A stretch of 64,000 bases of DNA from contig CM054063.1 in assembly GCA_028641055.1 (NCBI GenBank), positions 177,450,756 through 177,514,755 of the forward strand. The letters are read 5' to 3'. The stretch's first letter is position 1. Each line of letters opens with the position of its first letter. The notes beneath the pieces are model-generated. The model was not told the origin of the DNA. It was given only the letters and a program-made list of their open reading frames with translations, and did no database searches. Of the stretch, positions 22,975 to 33,296 are shown piece after piece. This stretch comes from Alopecurus myosuroides (taxonomy: Eukaryota; Streptophyta; Magnoliopsida; Poales; Poaceae). Both the position numbers and the translations under genes were made by a program.

Positions 22975-23945
22975 TTGAGCTGCTGATTAGAAACTGAAAG
23001 CAAATACACTAGGAGGCCAAGTACGATCACCAAACAAGCTGCAAAAAAGAATAGATGAAGTTCAGAAAAATACAACTACTTGCGTACGTACGGTTCGAAC
23101 TTAAAAAGAACAGGAAATTGCTACAAAACACGGATGTGTGAACACGGGGGTGTCGAATGTGGTTGAGCAACTAAAAAAATGCTAAAAAGGTCTAAAAACT
23201 GCTAAAATAATTTGCAATTTGCTCAAATATACAACTAACAATTGTGCACAACACAGGAAATAAGCATATGGAAAGTGCAGAACAGTGGAGCAAATTTTAT
23301 CCAAACAATTGCTCCTCAAGAAGTTGCAGACTAAGCTATTGAAGCAAAATTGGAGGCAATTTCTGCTCACAAACCAAAACCATGGAGCAACAGTACAGGG
23401 GGGTCGCCTGAGACATCAATTTCACGCGGCAGGGGAGCGCCGGAGACCTCGCAAACCTGCAACAGCGACGCCGCTCGAATCGGCGGCGAAACCCTAGCTA
23501 CCGGCGTTGATGCAGAATAAGCGGAAATTGGCCACGTCGGGGGGGCGCCTGAGAGCAGAGTAGGGGGCGGTCAGGGGGGCGCCGTAGTGCGCAAGGACAC
23601 GCGACCGCTCCGCCGCCCGCCGGCGCTCGTGACTACAACTAAACTCCGATATGACGCCGGTGACGATAGAGGGAGGCCGAGCCGAAGAGGAGGACGGAGG
23701 CGAAAGGAATAGGAGATACCTCAGGGGATAGCCGGAGAGGAGGAGGAGGAAGAGGGCGACCGCGTCGACGGCGTCGCCTCTCGTCGCTGCCCGCGAATCC
23801 TACCGTCGCCGCCACCTCGCCTACGCCGCTCACCTCGCGCGAGAGAATCGTAACGGCAAGGGCAGAAATGGAAACCAACGAAGGAGCATAACGGGGCGCT
23901 GTCCTAATCTAAGCGAAACCGGCGGGGTCGTGCGTCCTAATCCAA
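22975..23945. other. 5' region of the MULE protease gene
   Basis: An AT-rich half (22975-23395) with intron-like GGAGCAA/TTGCTAC words is followed by a GC-rich half (23400-23945), which probably holds the minus-strand promoter and a non-coding first exon. I could not fix a transcription start. No conserved protein is seen in either strand. Confidence 0.45.
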
Positions 23946-24027
23946 CCGCCCACATCGCACGCATCGAACGGACACGGACCCGGGGGACGGAACGAAACGT
24001 TCCCCCGGGTGATTCACAGCGTTTTCC
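23946..24027 (-). repeat. Right terminal inverted repeat of the MULE
   Basis: The minus strand starts GGAAAACGCTGTGAATC and shares the CCCGGGGGA and TCCCCCGGGTC blocks with the left end. It is followed directly by the second copy of the AAAAAGAAA target duplication. Confidence 0.75.
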
Positions 24028-24745
24028 AAAAAGAAAGTGCAACAGCGGCAACTGCAGTGGCCGTAACTTACTGGCATATCTGGGAAGCCAGAAACGACCC
24101 GAGGAATAATGGCTCTGATGTACACCCTGTTCATGTGGCGACGAAGGCGGTGTCTTATGTAGAGTTGATCCTCAAGCATTGCTACAGATCGAAACCAGCC
24201 CCTAGACGTGAGACCATATGCTCAAAACCTCGATGGTCTCCGCCACCTGCCGGGAAGGTCTGCATGAATGTTGATGCTGCTCTCTTCCCATCGGAACACC
24301 ATATAGGATGGGGAGGCGTACTTCGAGATGATCAGGGGAGATTCATCCTCTGTTGCGGCGAAGGGATGGACGGGCCCCAAGCTCGTGAAGTTGCTGAAGC
24401 GATGGCGATGCGGAGGGCCTTGCAGGTTCTCCACGATCGTGATCTTCAGAACATTGTGGTGGCGTCTGACTATCTGTCATTGGTCCAGCGTGTTACCTCC
24501 ACATGCAGGGATCGGTCAGTGCTGGGAGCCGTCGTGATGGATATAAGGCAGATGGCTCGGAGTTTTACTTCTTGTTCTTTCACTCATGTTCCTCGTACTT
24601 CTAATGTAATCGCTCATCGTCTAGCTCGTTCCTCGGAACGATCATCCTGTAAGTTTTTCTTTGATGTTGCCCCGGAGTTCATCCGGGCTGAACTATGTAT
24701 TGATGTTAATTAATCAATAAAGTGTGAAGTTCTCTAAAAAAAACT
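24028..24745 (+). pseudogene. LINE ORF2 fragment, part 2: RNase H domain and 3' end
   Basis: It resumes the LINE reading frame exactly where the MULE interrupted it (KES, then ATAATAVAVTYWHIWEARND). A plant-LINE RNase H domain follows, with Asp in CMNVDAALF, Glu in AREVAEAMAMRRAL and Asp in VVASDYLSLVQ. The frame stops at 24713. An AATAAA (24714-24721 region) and a short A-run (about 24736-24745) mark the LINE 3' end. With 11735-13094 it makes one LINE insertion truncated at its 5' end. Confidence 0.85.
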
Positions 24746-24839
24746 GCTAATTGATCGTGTACAGTAGTTAATTGAGGTGGACTTCCAAAATAAAACCATG
24801 CGGGAGAAAGCATGCATGAGAGGGACAGCTGGACCGCGA

Positions 24840-25605
24840 GCTATTTGGACTGGCCGAGCTTTTGGCAAGGATCACCCTCACGGAAGGGAGGGATGACGAG
24901 TTCAGGTGGAACTGGGAAGCCAACCGCTCTTATTCGGCACGATCGGCCTATAGGGCACTTTTCCAGGGGTCGACGAGGCTCGCAGGTGCTCAACAGGTCT
25001 GGCTTTCCCGAGCGCCAAATAAATGTAAGGTCTTCCAGTGGCTGGCGCTGCGGAACAGATGTTGGACGGTGGATAGGCTGAGACGCAGGGGGTTGCCGCA
25101 CCCCGCGGCATATGCCCCTTTTGCAATCAACAGGGGGAAGACATTGACCACCTCCTTCTGGGTTGCGCCTTCGCACGGGAGATCTGGCACACGTTCTTCA
25201 CCAGATGGGATGGGCCGGACGAGACCCCCTCGGCGGGAGACACTCTGAGGATCTGGCTGCCAGCTAGACGGGAAGGCGGGCCTGATAGGAAGGACCGGTG
25301 GACGGCCATCAACTTAGTCTGTTGGTGCCTCCGGAGGCACCGCAATGAGGTCGTGTTCGATGGGCTTCGACCTTCGACGCAGAGAATCTCGTCGTCGATT
25401 ATAGAGGAAGCCCAGTTGTGGTGTGCGGCGGGGTTGTTTCAGGGTAGCCTTCGACGAGTGGATAGGTGGGAGGGTCGTGAGTAGTCTTTCTCTGTTTGGG
25501 GTGGATGGGGTTCTGTGCCTTCGTGTCAGACGCGTTGTAACTCGGCCTCTTGGCACTTCTTCTATGAAACCGATACGTCTTTCAGGACGTATCCTTGGAA
25601 AAAAA
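24840..25605 (+). pseudogene. Second LINE 3' fragment with zf-RVT domain
   Basis: Frames here encode a zinc-binding RT domain (YSARSAYRALFQGSTRLAGA, APNKCKVFQWLALRNRCWT). The Cys/His part continues in another frame after about 25120 (CAFAREIWHTFF). The 3' end carries the grass-LINE style tail CTTCTATGAAACCGATACG, then a hairpin ACGTCTTTCAGGACGT and an A-run at about 25598-25606. It is distinct from the LINE just upstream and is also dead. Confidence 0.75.
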
Positions 25606-25874
25606 AGAGGGAGAGCTGGATGAAACGCTCCTTGGACGTACCACAGAACAAAAATTTCTGATTAGATAGTAGAGAGAAACAAAAATACGTGTGTCAACTT
25701 TGATTCTTGCTCATGTTTTTTCATGGTTTTGTTATGGTCAAGCCGAGCTAGTATCTTCCTCGCCGTGGTTTTGTTATGGTCAAACCGAACTAGTAATCTA
25801 GTACTATCTTGTTCGTCCCTGATTGTCTAGCCTGATATGAGCATGCAAGATTTGCTTCGAACGGCAACCGGTAT

Positions 25875-26782
25875 GGAAAATGTTTAGATTAGGCCGACCT
25901 AGACCGCCCTCGTCTAGGTCGCTCTGCTCCTTGCGCTGCGGAGCAACGTGACCAGCATTTTAGGCCTTCTGCGCGTACGTGTTTGGCCCAATTAGCATTA
26001 ATTGCGTTTGTGTAGCCCATTTGTGTGCGTAGATAGCTCACCACAGTAACTAGGAGTAGTCACATACACTAAGTGTTTTTACCATGTTCGGACAATGTTG
26101 CGTACGTACTAAAATTTTGTAACAGTTTGCCCAAATTTTGTTGAGAATGCACAAACAAGATGTTTCTTGATGTTTTTTCTAGACAAATACATGTGTATTT
26201 ATAATTCATTTTGGAATGATATGTTTATGCGCTCATTCACATGTTGTAAATATGTAATTTTTTTGTTGTTATCGATTTACTATTTTGTTAAAATAAGTGA
26301 TGATTTTTGTTGCAACCGAAACAGTACAAATTATTTTGTTGCTTACCAACTTTTCTAATTGGTGCAAATAAATTTTTGTTGCAATAGGTTGTGATTTTTG
26401 TTGAATTGTTGTAACTTTTTTGTTGCAACGCAATAACATATTATTTAACTATTATTTGTAATATTACTTATCTTTCGAAAAAGATTTGGAATAATTTGTT
26501 GCAACACTTTTTTTTTTACACGGGGCGATAATTTTTGTTGCGACACAAATGAAATTTGTTGCAATGGCAGTTTTGCTGTAATTATCGCGATGACCGAGGG
26601 CAACACAATATACATTTTCGTTTTAAGTGGGACTTTGTGAACTGCGGGTTCTATATGCGAAAAGAAGGGGGTCTAAAATGTAAAATTGCATTTTGTTGAT
26701 TTAAGCCACCAGATGAAGATCGGACGGTTCGGGAGGGAAGCTAAGTTTGCCAAACTTAGGACGACCTACGCCTAGCACGTCC
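25875..26782. mobile_element. Non-autonomous Mutator-like element, 908 bp
   Basis: The unit is bounded by a perfect 10-bp direct repeat CAACCGGTAT (25865-25874 and 26783-26792). Its ends are imperfect inverted repeats: GGAAAATGTTTAGATTAGG at the left and GGACGTGCTAGGCGTAGG on the minus strand at the right, followed on both sides by a (C/T)CG(A/T)CCTA block. It has no coding sequence. The inside (26270-26575) repeats TTTTGTTGCAA-like words about eight times. The size of the duplication and the GG ends point to the Mutator superfamily. Confidence 0.65.
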
Positions 26783-26950
26783 CAACCGGTATCCAACAAA
26801 TAAGTACAGTAGATAGTTTAATCATGCTTTGAATATCTCATATAGATACGGATACTACTAGTGTTTTCACCAATCTAGACGATAGCTTAACCAAAACAAA
26901 TTAAACAAGAAAAAACGTGGCCATAGTTATTAAGCATATATCCTAGACGT

Positions 26951-27439
26951 CTACTCGAACGCCCACGGGTTCTCCTTTCGGATCTTCTCCTCCTCCTCCG
27001 GCGTGAAGTCGTTCGTGAGGTTGAAAAACTCGCGGATCTCCTCCACAGTCTTGCCCTTGATCATGTCGGCCACCGTCTGGCAGCTGAGGTCCAGGAGCCC
27101 CTTGATGTCCAGATAGTTAGCGGCGAGGATGATGCCGAACAGCGTGGACTGATCCACTTTGATGAACTTCTCGTCGAAACTCTTGAGGTCCTCCTGCTCG
27201 CCGGTTGTGGCGACGTGCTTGTTGCAGTACTCGATGACCAGGGCAAGGATGGGGGCTTTGACGTTGGGGAGAGGGACGCCGTTCTCGGTGCAGTCGTCCT
27301 CGATCATGTGGTTGATAGTCTGCGACATTGCTGCCGCCTCGTGGGTGATCTCAAAGCGCTCGCCGTCGGAGCTCACCAGCGTGATCATCTTGCTCACGAC
27401 GTCGTCGACCTTGTTTTCGTCCGCAGTGGTCGCCGCCAT
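26951..27439 (-). CDS. SKP1-like adaptor protein of SCF ubiquitin ligases
   Basis: Intronless gene of 162 codons. The N-terminal half is the BTB/POZ-like fold that binds cullin-1 ([18 protein letters not shown], then [16 protein letters not shown]). The C-terminal half is the Skp1 dimerisation domain that binds F-box proteins ([19 protein letters not shown], then [20 protein letters not shown]) and ends in the family signature NPWAFE. The length fits the family (about 155-175 aa). SKP1 links F-box substrate receptors to CUL1-RBX1 in cytoplasm and nucleus. Plants have many such genes, often without introns. The start ATG at 27439 gives the standard N-terminus. The gene appears intact and stands alone between transposons. 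Which family member it is cannot be told from sequence alone. Confidence 0.92.
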   Translation of the reverse strand: MAATTADENKVDDVVSKMITLVSSDGERFEITHEAAAMSQTINHMIEDDCTENGVPLPNVKAPILALVIEYCNKHVATTGEQEDLKSFDEKFIKVDQSTLFGIILAANYLDIKGLLDLSCQTVADMIKGKTVEEIREFFNLTNDFTPEEEEKIRKENPWAFE

Positions 27440-27489
27440 GGTTCCTGCTTGATCTCTCGAGTTGATCGCTCGTCACCTGGGGGCTCCCA

Positions 27490-27497
27490 TATTTAAA
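27490..27497 (-). promoter_or_regulatory. Possible TATA box of the SKP1-like gene
   Basis: The minus strand reads CCTTTAAATATGGG 51 bases before the ATG. It is the only TATA-like word in the proximal upstream region. The short leader it implies is plausible but unproven. Confidence 0.4.
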
Positions 27498-28166
27498 GGG
27501 CCTGACAAGGAAAGAAGAGATCGACCCGATATGCTCGATCGAAACCCCCAGGTCGATCGATTTCCTATCAGACTCGGTCATGATCTCGTAAAACCTGTAG
27601 AGTGCGTATACCTTAAGATGGCATGATACATGTACAGATACAAGCTCTGCATATAGGAGTACTTTCATAGCACGTTTACGGGTTCGAAATCGCGCGCGAT
27701 GACACGGTGTGACACGACTATTTCGGGGCGGTACTTGCGCAGCTTCGTTGGGCCACGGTCACGGTGGATTTTACACCCTAACTAACACAATATTTCAGTA
27801 ATATGAACCACCTCAACTATGGTTTACACTCTTTTGGCTTCACGTTTAAGCTCTAATGTCGGAGTAATAAAAAACGTAACTTCAGGTATTATATTAATAA
27901 AAACGCTAATTTTTTAAAATTTAATTCGCGAAAATAATATGTGTTTTTTTTAAATAATACATCATCAAGCATATCGAACCCGATTGGTTCCTAGCGGGTA
28001 CGCCGTACTCAATTAGTCCATGTCGGTCACGTCGACCTAATAATTGAGTTACTAAATGAGTTCGTCGAACTCAATTAGTTCCAATCAGCTTTGCTAACCC
28101 CGATAGGTGCATGAAAATATTTTCTCGCCCTGTTTCCTGCAATTTTGTCCCGTCACTGCCTCCCGC

Positions 28167-31100
28167 TGTAAGATTCTACTACTAGCAAGTATCGAGGAGA
28201 GGCAACAATTGGTAGATCTGGTGGAGTATCAACAACAATTATCGCTACAGACTCGAACTCGATCTAGCTATTACAGGCATGCGTCATTCGCGCGAGCCAA
28301 CGGCCACCGCCTGCCCCCCCCCCTCCTTCCAGAACCGCATCGAGACTTATATATACCCTGCCCACGACCCAGGCATCGCTCGACATCCACTTGGGCTTCG
28401 TTGTCTGTCTCTTGGGCCGGGCCTCCGCTTCGTCATGGGCCACTTCATTAGTCGCAACCCTTTCCTTCCCGCCTTGGATGCTGACATTCCCCTCCTCTTC
28501 AGTACCAGCTTGTCCCCAAGCTGGAGCCCGCGGAAAACGCTATAAAAGAGACTCCTTGTCCTCCAGGTAGCTTCATCAGCAGGTGCATTGCTCCACTGCA
28601 CCAGAACCTGGGGGATCGACTTGTGATGCTTGCAGACAAAGCGTTGTTGGAGGATTTTAGAAGGAACCTGCAGACGAGAGACAGTCGAAGGCAGAGTGGC
28701 TTGCACTCGTTGATCAGGCTTAAGGAACTTTTTCAGTAAGCAAACATGCACCACTGGATGGATCTTTGACGATTCTAGCAAATCAATGCGATAAGATACT
28801 TCCCCAACGCGAGCCAGCACACGAAAATGCCCATAGAACTTGAAAGCCAATTTCTAATTAGCTCTGTCAGCAACAGAGGCTTGGACATAGGGATGAAGCT
28901 TTAAAAAAACCATATCTCCAATTTGGAACTGGCGATCACTTCTCTTCTTATCTGCCTGCATTTTCATCCTGTTTTTAGCCCTCTCGATGTGTTGTTTCAC
29001 AGTTGTCAGCACAACAGTCCCATTCTGCAACCAATCTTCCACATTGCCTGAAGCAATTGCATTATATTGTTGCACACCAAAATATTTAGGAGGGTAGCCA
29101 TATACCACTTCAAAGCGAGACTTACCAGTAGATGAATGCCAGTTGGTATTGTACCAAAACTCACACAAGGATAACCATTTTGCCCACTGTTTAGGATTTG
29201 CATGGATGAAACAACGTAAATAGCACTCTGCTGACTGGTTCACTCTCTCTGTCTGCCCATCAGACTGTGGACGATGAGATGAACTCATGCATAATTTAGT
29301 GCCCAACTTAGAGAAAATACCTTGCCACAAAGAACTGGTGAGAATTGTATCTCTATTAGACACCACCTCCACCAGTAACCCATGTAGTCTATAGATATTA
29401 TCCACAAACACATCAACAATCTTAGATTCTGTAAAAGGATGGGTATGAAATTCTCATATTTTGAGAAAGAATCAATAACCACAAAAATACAGTTGAATTT
29501 TCCAGATGTAGGCAGTGCATGGATGAAATCTAGGCTAATTGTATGCCAAGCTACTTTTGGTACGTTTAGAGGCTGGAGTTTACCTGGGTACAAGACCCTC
29601 TCTGGTTTAGCCTGTTGACAGATTTGACAAGTAGATACAAATTCCTTGATTTGAATCTTCATACCAGTCCATCGAAATAAGGATACAATCCTTTTATATG
29701 TTACTGGGAACCCTGAATGACCACCAACTGGAGTAGAGTGAAATGCAGTAATTATTCTATTCTGCCAACTTACATCATTGCCCAGCCAAATACAATTCTT
29801 GTGTAACTGAGAATAATTTCATCCACCCATGTTGGTTGTATCAGGGAAATAGCCAACACTTCCAAACCTACAGTTGGTCTTCTACATAGGGCATCAGCTA
29901 CTCTGTTTTCCACCCCATTTCGATACACAATCTTGTACTGTAAGCCCATCAACTTGGTTAATGCCTTCTGTTGCCAGTTTGTATGTAACCTTTGATCTGT
30001 CAAACTACACAAGCTTTTCCGATCTATCATAATAATGAACTCCTTGAGTTGTAAATAGGACCTCCATTGTTGAATAGCCAACAGTATAGCCAGATATTCT
30101 TTTTCATACATAGACAGGGTCTGGTTCTTAAGACCCAAAGCTCTACTAACATAAGCCAAGGGATGAGAGTCTTGCATCAAAACTGCACCTATGCCAACAT
30201 CACAGGTATCAGTTTCTATTACAAACACCTTAGAAAAATTTGGTAATGCCAGAACTGGTGCTGTAATGAGAGCATTCTTAAGAGCCTGAAAAGTTGTTTC
30301 AGTTTCAGAAGTCCAAATGAACAACACTCCTTTCTTGAGAAGATTGGTTCATGGTTTTCATATCACTCCATAGTTTCTAATGAATTTTCTATAGTATCCA
30401 GCCATACCCAAGAAACTCCTGACTTCCTTGACATTTGTTGGAGATGGCCAAGTGGATAATGGTGTGATTTTTGATGCATCAGTAGCCACACCTTGACCAC
30501 TAACAGTATGACCCAAATAAGTAATTTTTGTTTAAGCAAAGGCACACTTGGACATTTTGACATGCCATTGATTTTCAGCCAATAAGTCCGACACTTGTTG
30601 CAAGTGATCTTCATATGTTTTGTTGTACATGAGGATATCATCAAAGAAAACCACTGCACATTTCCTTAGAACAGGAGCTAATGTGTCATTCATAGCCATC
30701 TAGAATGTGGCTCGTGCTCCGGTTAAGCCAAAGGACATAACCTATGGTGGGTTTGAAAAGCAGTTTTGCCTTCTTCTCCTGGTGCCAACCTTATCTGGTG
30801 GTAACCAGCTCTCAAATCTAGCTTAGAGAACCAATTGGAACCCACTAGTTCATCCAATAGCTCATCTATAACAGGGAATGGATATTTTCCCTTTTTTGTC
30901 AAGGCATTAAGGTACCTGTAGTCAATGACAGGCCTCCATGTTGAATCCTTTTTCCTGACCAGCAGCAGGGGTGAAGAGAAAGGATTGTTGTTGTACTGAA
31001 TTACTCCTTGTGACAACAATTCAGACACTTGCCTTCCAATTTTAGCTTTCAGTTCAGGAGCATATCTGTAAGGTCTCACTGACACTGGTTGGGCACCTGG

Positions 31101-33296
31101 CAGCAGTGGTATGGCATGATCATATCTTCTTCTAAGAGGTAAACCAGCAGGGGCCTCAAACACATCCGTGAAATTGTCCAGGATTTCTTTGATTTCTATC
31201 GGAATGTTCTGAGGCTCAGTTTCCACAGAAGTAACAGTAATGGCCTGAAATTGAATTTTACTAGCAGGAACACCCCAGAATGTAACGGACTTGCCTTGGT
31301 AATTAACAGAAATCCACTTCTCTCCCCAATCCACACCCATTTGCCCTAGAGATGCCAACCAATCTATGCCAAGAATACCATCATAATGCCCAAGAGATAA
31401 CAGTATGAACCTTGTAGAAAATTTGGCATTGCCATACTTCCACACACAATTTGGAATATGATCCTTGATGGTAAGAGGAGTACCATTAGCCACCTTGACT
31501 GTTACTGGTTCCATAGCACAAACACCATGTAATTCCTGCTGGAATTTTGAATTTATGAAAGAATGAGTGCTGCTAGAGTCAATCAACAACAGGTAAGGCT
31601 TATTTTGTAATAATAGCTCCACTTGCATAGCAGCCACCGGTTCCTATGATCCCACTGCAGCAAATGATATACACATGGCTTCAGGAATGTTTTTCCTTCT
31701 AAACTTCCTCAATAGATTGTTGTAGCAAGTCAACCATTTCCTGTACAATATGTAATTGCACTGTTCCTTGGCATTTGTGATCCCTCGATAACCTTTCTCC
31801 ACATGTAAAACACAGGCCCTTGGCTCTGCGCTAGTTTCTGAGCGCAATCCACTTGTCATCTCCCCCTTGTCTATTGCCTACAATGTTGGTTTTGTTGGTT
31901 AACACTCTAGGTGCAGGTATCTGAGTTGGTACCAAGGCCCTTTTAACAATTGGCGCAGTGTTGAAAGGAGTGGAGCCATCACCCAATTCTTCATGCAGTA
32001 ATGCCAATTGATAAGCAGTATCTAGATCTTCAGGTAGTTGTATGGCTACCATGAGTCTGACTGTTGGCTGCAATCCGTCCATAAACCTGGTTACATAGTA
32101 CAAAGGGTCTGGGTGATGACCATACGCTGCCAATTGGTCCATTGACTGGGAGAATTCTACCACACATGCTTCAACAGTAGTCAACTGGCTAATGTGAAAC
32201 ATCCGATGAAGAAGAGAGGCGTGTTGGTTTCGGCCAAACCTTGCCTGCAGAGCGATACAAAAATCCTCCCAAATCGCATTCGGCGAATTCTGCTTGAATG
32301 CCTCCAGCCATTTTGCAGCCGCTCCCTCAAATTGCGCAGATGCATACGAAATCCACAGCGTCACCGGAGTTCCCCAGAGTTGGAAATATTCCTCGCAACG
32401 CGATTGCCAGAGTCGAGTTTGTAAGCCATCAAAACGGGGCAGATCCACCCGCAGACCAGGAGTAAAATGATCAGCACACTCCACAAAAATTTCTTCTCCA
32501 GATTTCTCCAACGAAGACGATGCAAAGGAATCGCGCGTACCTCTTGCCGGAGGTGGAATGTAAAATCCCGACCTCCAGCTCAGTGTTTCACCGCGGTGGC
32601 CAACTTGGCCATCGACTTCCTCCAGCGGCGCCCGATTCGCCGCCGCGCGCACTGCAGCTGCAGCTGCTGTTGGGGAAGCCGACACCAAACCTCCGCTGCT
32701 CAGCTTGTCGAGCGCGGACCGTATCTCGCTCATGGCGCCATCGACTTTGGAGTTGAGATCGGCGAAGCGCTTGTCGTTGTCCTTGAGCAATTGGGACATC
32801 GCTTGCGTGGTTGATGATTTGTAGACGCTGAGGCGCTCCTCCACCGTTTCCTTAGCCGAAATCTTCAGAAGGTCGTAGATCCGTCGCTGGTCATCCGTCA
32901 GCTCCTCCATGGCTTGTTGACGAGCTTGCTGTTGATGACTAGTGGTGTGGTCGTGCTCGGGAAGCGCCAAAATCAGAGGCTCTGAATACCAAATGTAAGA
33001 TTCTACTACTAGCAAGTATAGAGGAGAGGCAACAATTGGTAGATCTGGTGGAGTATCAACAACAATTATCGCTACAGACACAAACTCGGTCTAGCTATTA
33101 CAGTCATGCGTGAGCCAACGGCCGCCGCCTCCCCCCCTCCTTCCAGAACCGCGTCGAGACTTATACCCTACCCACGACCCAGTAATCGCTCGACATCCAC
33201 TTGGGCTTCGTTGTCTGTCTCTTGGGTCGGGCCTTCGCTTCGTCATGGGCCACTTCATTAGTCGCAACCCTTTCCTTCCCGCCTTGGATGCTGACA
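28167..33296 (-). mobile_element. Reina-type chromovirus (Ty3/gypsy), complete structure
   Basis: LTRs are 28167-28486 and 32994-33296. Both start TGTAAGATTCTACTACTAGC, end GGATGCTGACA, and are flanked by the 5-bp duplication CCCGC (28162-28166 and 33297-33301). Read on the minus strand, the 5' LTR is followed by TTTGGTATTCAGAGCC, close to the initiator-methionine tRNA primer site. The 3' LTR is preceded by the purine tract GAAGAGGAGGGGAA. The small size (5.1 kb), short LTRs and a C-terminal chromodomain fit the Reina clade. The coding region is broken. The LTRs differ by several substitutions and small indels, so the insertion is not recent. Confidence 0.88.
28347..32910 (-). pseudogene. Chromovirus gag-pol, frameshifted
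   Basis: Starts MEELTDDQRRIYDLLK at 32910. The gag runs to about 31831. A zinc-knuckle region (31855-31650) lies in a shifted frame. The protease shows LLIDSSSTHSFI, with Ser in place of the usual Gly in the DSG motif. Reverse transcriptase follows (WRPVIDYRYLNALTKK, FSKLDLRAGYHQI), and FFDDIL near 30640 serves as the active site in another frame. Next come RNase H (VLALPNFSKVFVIETD), an integrase (CQICQQAKPERVLYPGKLQP, SSHRPQSDGQTERVNQ) and a chromodomain (VLVQWSNAPADEATW). At least five frame changes or stops separate these pieces. The last open frame runs about 140 bases into the 3' LTR before its stop at 28347. Confidence 0.85.

Larger units (their letters stand above)
13095..24027 (+). 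mobile_element. Mutator-like element (MULE) with transposase and Ulp1-type protease genes
   Basis: The element is bounded by GG...CC ends and a 9-bp direct duplication AAAAAGAAA (13086-13094 and 24028-24036; a tenth shared base makes the edge ambiguous by one). Its ends are inverted repeats: 13095-13176 aligns without gaps to the reverse complement of 23946-24027, about 50 of 82 positions matching by my count, with a shared CCCGGGGGA and TCCCCCGGGTC core. Inside are two convergent genes, transposase on plus and protease on minus, both open across all inferred exons. Plant MULEs carrying ULP-like genes are known (Kaonashi/KI-MULE). The element sits inside a LINE ORF. Confidence 0.9.

Noticed and set aside
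28107..28545. Plus-strand frames over 28107-28545 and 33110-33493
   Set aside because: These are the two LTRs of the chromovirus read on the wrong strand. They are similar to each other only because the LTRs are.
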